This document shows, one piece after another, positions 62,901 through 64,000 of a stretch of 64,000 nucleotides of DNA. Position 1 is the stretch's first letter. Each line of letters opens with the position of its first letter. The notes under the pieces are model-generated. The model was not told where the DNA came from. It made no database searches and worked only from the letters and a program-made list of their open reading frames with translations. This DNA is from Pseudoroseomonas aestuarii (GTDB lineage: Bacteria; Pseudomonadota; Alphaproteobacteria; Acetobacterales; Acetobacteraceae): the NCBI RefSeq assembly GCF_042651065.1, contig NZ_JBHSCH010000004.1, positions 186,001 to 250,000 on the forward strand, given 5' to 3'. The position numbers and the translations under genes are program-made.

Positions 62901-63086
62901 GTAATCCGCCGCCACGTCCATCTGGCCGCCCAGATCGCGCAGCGCGTAGTTGACGCCGGCATCGACGATGCCGATGCGGATGCCGGCGCCGGTGTACTGC
63001 GCATAGAGCGGTGTGGCGTTGATGCCCGTGCCGTCCTGAAGCTCCCACTGCGCGGCGTATCCGGGATCGTTGAAGGACCGTGCCAC
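59901..63086 (-). CDS. S8 subtilase with P-domain and RTX calcium-binding repeats
   Basis: About 1061 residues, numbered from the GTG at 63086. Peptidase S8 domain: catalytic Asp42 (GIVDAGV), His79 (DQHGTTVA), oxyanion Asn near 183 (SAGNNG) and Ser234 (TSWAAPLVSA). A proprotein-convertase P-domain follows (about 310-440, ending RLASWSLTLYG). About 560 residues of RTX nonapeptides then form four modules, each with GGxGxDxLxGG runs, a YIVD-type strand, GEGxDTV and a HILxxxVExLxLMG-like segment. No signal peptide, as expected for type I secretion; no secretion genes are nearby. The GTG start fits AGGAGG six bases upstream. Confidence 0.9.
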   Translation of the reverse strand: MARSFNDPGYAAQWELQDGTGINATPLYAQYTGAGIRIGIVDAGVNYALRDLGGQMDVAADYDALEGDDDASTTSGDQHGTTVALIIGARANNGIGDIGAAFGARLVAYRFDTRDARTVAQETALLALQHQVDISQNSWSRSGEYFRDDFGSAEYAGAAAAILHAASAGRGGLGTVIVRSAGNNGATGDDVNSHSYLNNRHSIAVGATDSTGAVQPFSNPGAALLVVAPASATSWAAPLVSATVALMLEANPALGYRDVQTILALSARVTDAAGAGWLVNAGTGWNGGGLHVSRGAGFGLVDAQAAVRLAESWRTAPATEASLHTASATSGGVLDLPDLGTASQGVTIEDDLLVERAEISVDLLHARPGQLRITLVSPGGTESVLLDQLGLGRYKEVDGHLVFTFSSVQFLWEQARGEWTLRVEDLAAGTGGRLASWSLTLYGAPASDDTVHVFTDEYAAQVAADPGRTLLQDDAGTDTLNAAAVTTASLIDLSPGGASRIAGQVLVLAPGTRIENADGGDGGDTLIGNAAANRLDGHRGNDTLRGMAGDDTLIGGEGEDRLDGGSGNDLMAGGAGNDTYIVDSTGDRIEERTGEGLDTVEASVSHVLSAGVEWLRLMGAERLNGTGNAGENVLIGNEANNVLDGGAGDDWLLGRGGDDTLIGGAGNDRLDGGAGRNRLAGGPGDDLYLIAAAGNEVVEKAGEGTDTVQSWASFVLPAHVEHLQLMGNAKIHGTGNSLANTIAGNAQNNIIIAGAGDDTVHGMAGHDTLDGGAGADRLEGGMGDDIYIVDDNGDLVVERPGEGLDAVRSWISHILAANVEQLRLMGEQALDGAGNAGNNILYGNAAGNILSGEDGDDILYGEGGNDTLFGGAGNDQFHGGAGTNQMIGGLGDDIFHVAHSKDSVMENAGEGWDTVQSWISHTLPEAVEALVLRGSQPLRGTGNALDNLILGNAQANRLSGGGGNDTLDGGHGPDILTGGSGADRFILQAGQGTDHITDFRPAEGDVVVLQGFPPAAADGWPAGYWLQQAGADVLLQDASGTALVLDGIQLSALSAQDFLLG

Positions 63087-63088
63087 CA

Positions 63089-63119
63089 CCTGCCTCCTGC
63101 CTGCTGTGCAGGAGGCAGG
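63089..63119 (-). promoter_or_regulatory. hairpin sequestering the protease ribosome binding site
   Basis: Perfect 12-pair inverted repeat, arms cctgcctcctgc and gcaggaggcagg with a 7-base loop. In the mRNA the second arm contains AGGAGG (63098-63093), the Shine-Dalgarno for the GTG at 63086. Folding would hide the ribosome site. With no T run it does not look like a normal terminator. Confidence 0.75.
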
Positions 63120-63206
63120 GGTAGGCAAGTGCCCGCTCCAATTGGTTAAAGAGGCACAAAGAGTCCTTTCCGTGCCCGGACGACGCCGGAGCGGCTTCGG
63201 AAGCCG

Positions 63207-63539
63207 TTATCGCGGGGTGCAGAACATGTCCCGCAGCAGGGCGAGAAGCCGGGCCACGCGCGGGTCGGCCACGCGGTAGTGGAGCGTGGTGCCTTCCCGC
63301 CGCGCCACGACCAGCCCATCCTCGCGCAGCCGGGCCAGATGCTGCGAGACACCCGGCTGCGACAGGCCGAGGCGTGCCGTGAGCGCTCCCACCGTCATCT
63401 CGCCCGCCTCCGTCAGGTGGCAGAGCAGCAGCAGGCGCGGCTCGCTGGCCAGTTGCCGCAGCAGCGCCGCCGCCTGGGTGGCGCTGGCCTGCAGCTGGAG
63501 GGCCTCGGCCTGCGCCGGCATGGCCTCCCGCCCGCTCAT
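63207..63539 (-). CDS. ArsR-family repressor, SqrR/BigR-like persulfide sensor
   Basis: 110 residues with a winged helix-turn-helix (MTVGALTARLGLSQPGVSQHLARL). Cys40 (LLLLCHLTEAG) and Cys107 (LLRDMFC) fall at the places of the redox Cys pair of SqrR and BigR, which form polysulfide bridges on exposure to sulfide. Its ATG overlaps the cydX stop (ATGA), so it is cotranscribed with the cytochrome bd genes. Metal-binding ArsR motifs (ELCVCDL) are absent. Confidence 0.85.
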   Translation of the reverse strand: MSGREAMPAQAEALQLQASATQAAALLRQLASEPRLLLLCHLTEAGEMTVGALTARLGLSQPGVSQHLARLREDGLVVARREGTTLHYRVADPRVARLLALLRDMFCTPR

Positions 63540-63646
63540 GTCTCCGGCGCGCCGCGCCCTTCCTCCATCAGCTCGAACCACATGGCGTTCAGCACGGCGA
63601 AGGCGGCGGCGAGGGGGAGGCCCAGCAGCCAAGCGAAGTACCACAT
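63536..63646 (-). CDS. cydX: cytochrome bd oxidase small subunit CydX
   Basis: 36-residue membrane peptide, MWYFAWLLGLPLAAAFAVLN followed by AMWFELMEEGRGAPET. This is the YbgT/CydX pattern: a single transmembrane helix, then a short polar tail with WxE. The small subunit stabilises the haems of the bd oxidase. It lies 19 bases after cydB and overlaps the ArsR gene start. Confidence 0.93.
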   Translation of the reverse strand: MWYFAWLLGLPLAAAFAVLNAMWFELMEEGRGAPET

Positions 63647-63665
63647 CGGGCGGTTTCCTTTCCGG

Positions 63666-64000
63666 TCAGTAGCTGTCGGCGCTGCCGCGCACGCTGTGCT
63701 CGTCCACCTTGCCCCACAGCACCCGGTAGACCCAGGCGGTGTAGGCGAGGATGAGCGGCAGGAAGAGCACAGTGGCGACGAGCATGATGAACAGCGTCAG
63801 GTGCGAGGAGGAGCTGTCCCACACCGTCAGGCTGGAGCGGGGGTCGAGCGAGGAAGGCAGCAGGAAGGGGAAGAGCGACAGCCCCACCGTGCTGATGATG
63901 CCGAAATTGGCGAGCTTGCTGCACAGCAGGGTGCTCACCTCCCGCCCCGCCCGCAGGCCGAGCAGGGCGCCCAGCAGCCCCAGGAAGCCGCAGGCGGGGG
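63666..64000 (-). CDS. cydB: cytochrome bd ubiquinol oxidase subunit II (5' part beyond the window)
   Basis: C-terminal 111 residues of CydB: FLGLLGALLGLRAGREVSTL, then ISTVGLSLFPFLLPSSLDPR and LTVWDSSSSHLTLFIMLVAT, and the final IFLPIILAYTAWVYRVLWGKV-like helix. This membrane subunit pairs with CydA in oxygen-reducing cytochrome bd. cydA is presumably upstream beyond the right edge. It forms an operon with cydX and the SqrR-like repressor. Confidence 0.93.
   Translation of the reverse strand, partial: PACGFLGLLGALLGLRAGREVSTLLCSKLANFGIISTVGLSLFPFLLPSSLDPRSSLTVWDSSSSHLTLFIMLVATVLFLPLILAYTAWVYRVLWGKVDEHSVRGSADSY

Noticed and set aside
63089..63119. Ordinary terminator of the cyd-arsR operon
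   Set aside because: Stem is strong but no T run follows on the minus strand, and the second arm coincides exactly with the Shine-Dalgarno of the next gene.
59979..63149. Plus-strand reading frame of 1056 codons opposite the S8-RTX gene
   Set aside because: Antisense of a repeat-rich gene; it only mirrors the RTX repeats. No start signal and no recognisable domain.

Overview
The window is a very GC-rich, densely packed stretch of bacterial chromosome. It looks like an alphaproteobacterium of the Acetobacteraceae (Roseomonas-like). Pointers are a possible EcfG-type general-stress promoter pair, a MucR-type motif, a SqrR/BigR-type repressor, Tat-signal binding proteins, a Bug/TctC receptor and an Ssu sulfonate cluster. 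The genus is inferred from gene content only. I saw no rRNA, tRNA, insertion sequence, prophage or CRISPR array.

Layout. 1-10.7 kb, almost all minus strand: a partial HWE sensor kinase, pdxJ-pdxA (vitamin B6), a YpfJ-like metallopeptidase, the two halves of siroheme synthase (cobA and cysG-N, separated by one in-frame stop), glpK, a histidine phosphatase, DUF427, a cytosine-deaminase-like amidohydrolase and a MAPEG protein. 10.9-18.9 kb, plus strand: flavin reductase, SDR, two polysaccharide deacetylases around a beta-propeller protein, sterol-desaturase-like enzyme, DUF938, a secreted unknown and a cyclase. 18.9-23.1 kb, minus: WcbI, GSCFA, a PHB-depolymerase-type esterase and an unusual protein ending in a MucR-like motif. 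23.3-26.9 kb: lipid kinase, inositol phosphatase family, NAD(P)-binding protein, gamma carbonic anhydrase.

27-32 kb is a complete C4-dicarboxylate module. dctD and dctB face dctA across an intergenic region with two palindromic activator sites and a near-perfect sigma-54 promoter. thiM follows. 32.9-37.8 kb looks like a stress neighbourhood: a double-domain KaiC-like ATPase with a stand-alone receiver, a DUF892 ferritin-like protein, a GlsB/YeaQ membrane protein and a YgaP-like membrane protein. Two of these genes carry the same GGAAC-N17-TGTT promoter. 37.8-42.5 kb: peptide-type binding protein, glucokinase, PfkB kinase, double universal stress protein. A deleted and frameshifted Bcr/CflA efflux pseudogene sits before an Lrp regulator.

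43.5-49.1 kb is a sulfonate/organosulfur operon (ssuC, ssuB, acyl-CoA-dehydrogenase-like, ssuD-like, ssuA, cupin). 50.7-58.5 kb is an IclR-controlled uptake/catabolic cluster: complete branched-chain-type ABC transporter, muconolactone-isomerase-like protein, SMP-30 lactonase and MBL hydrolase. Two strong palindromes lie between the binding-protein gene and iclR. 58.5-63.1 kb: an alpha/beta-hydrolase-like protein of unknown role converging on a large S8 protease with P-domain and RTX repeats, whose ribosome binding site lies inside a hairpin. The right end holds a cytochrome bd operon tail: partial cydB, a 36-codon cydX and a SqrR/BigR-like ArsR repressor.

A dispersed palindromic element occurs three times, each copy starting at or just after a stop codon.
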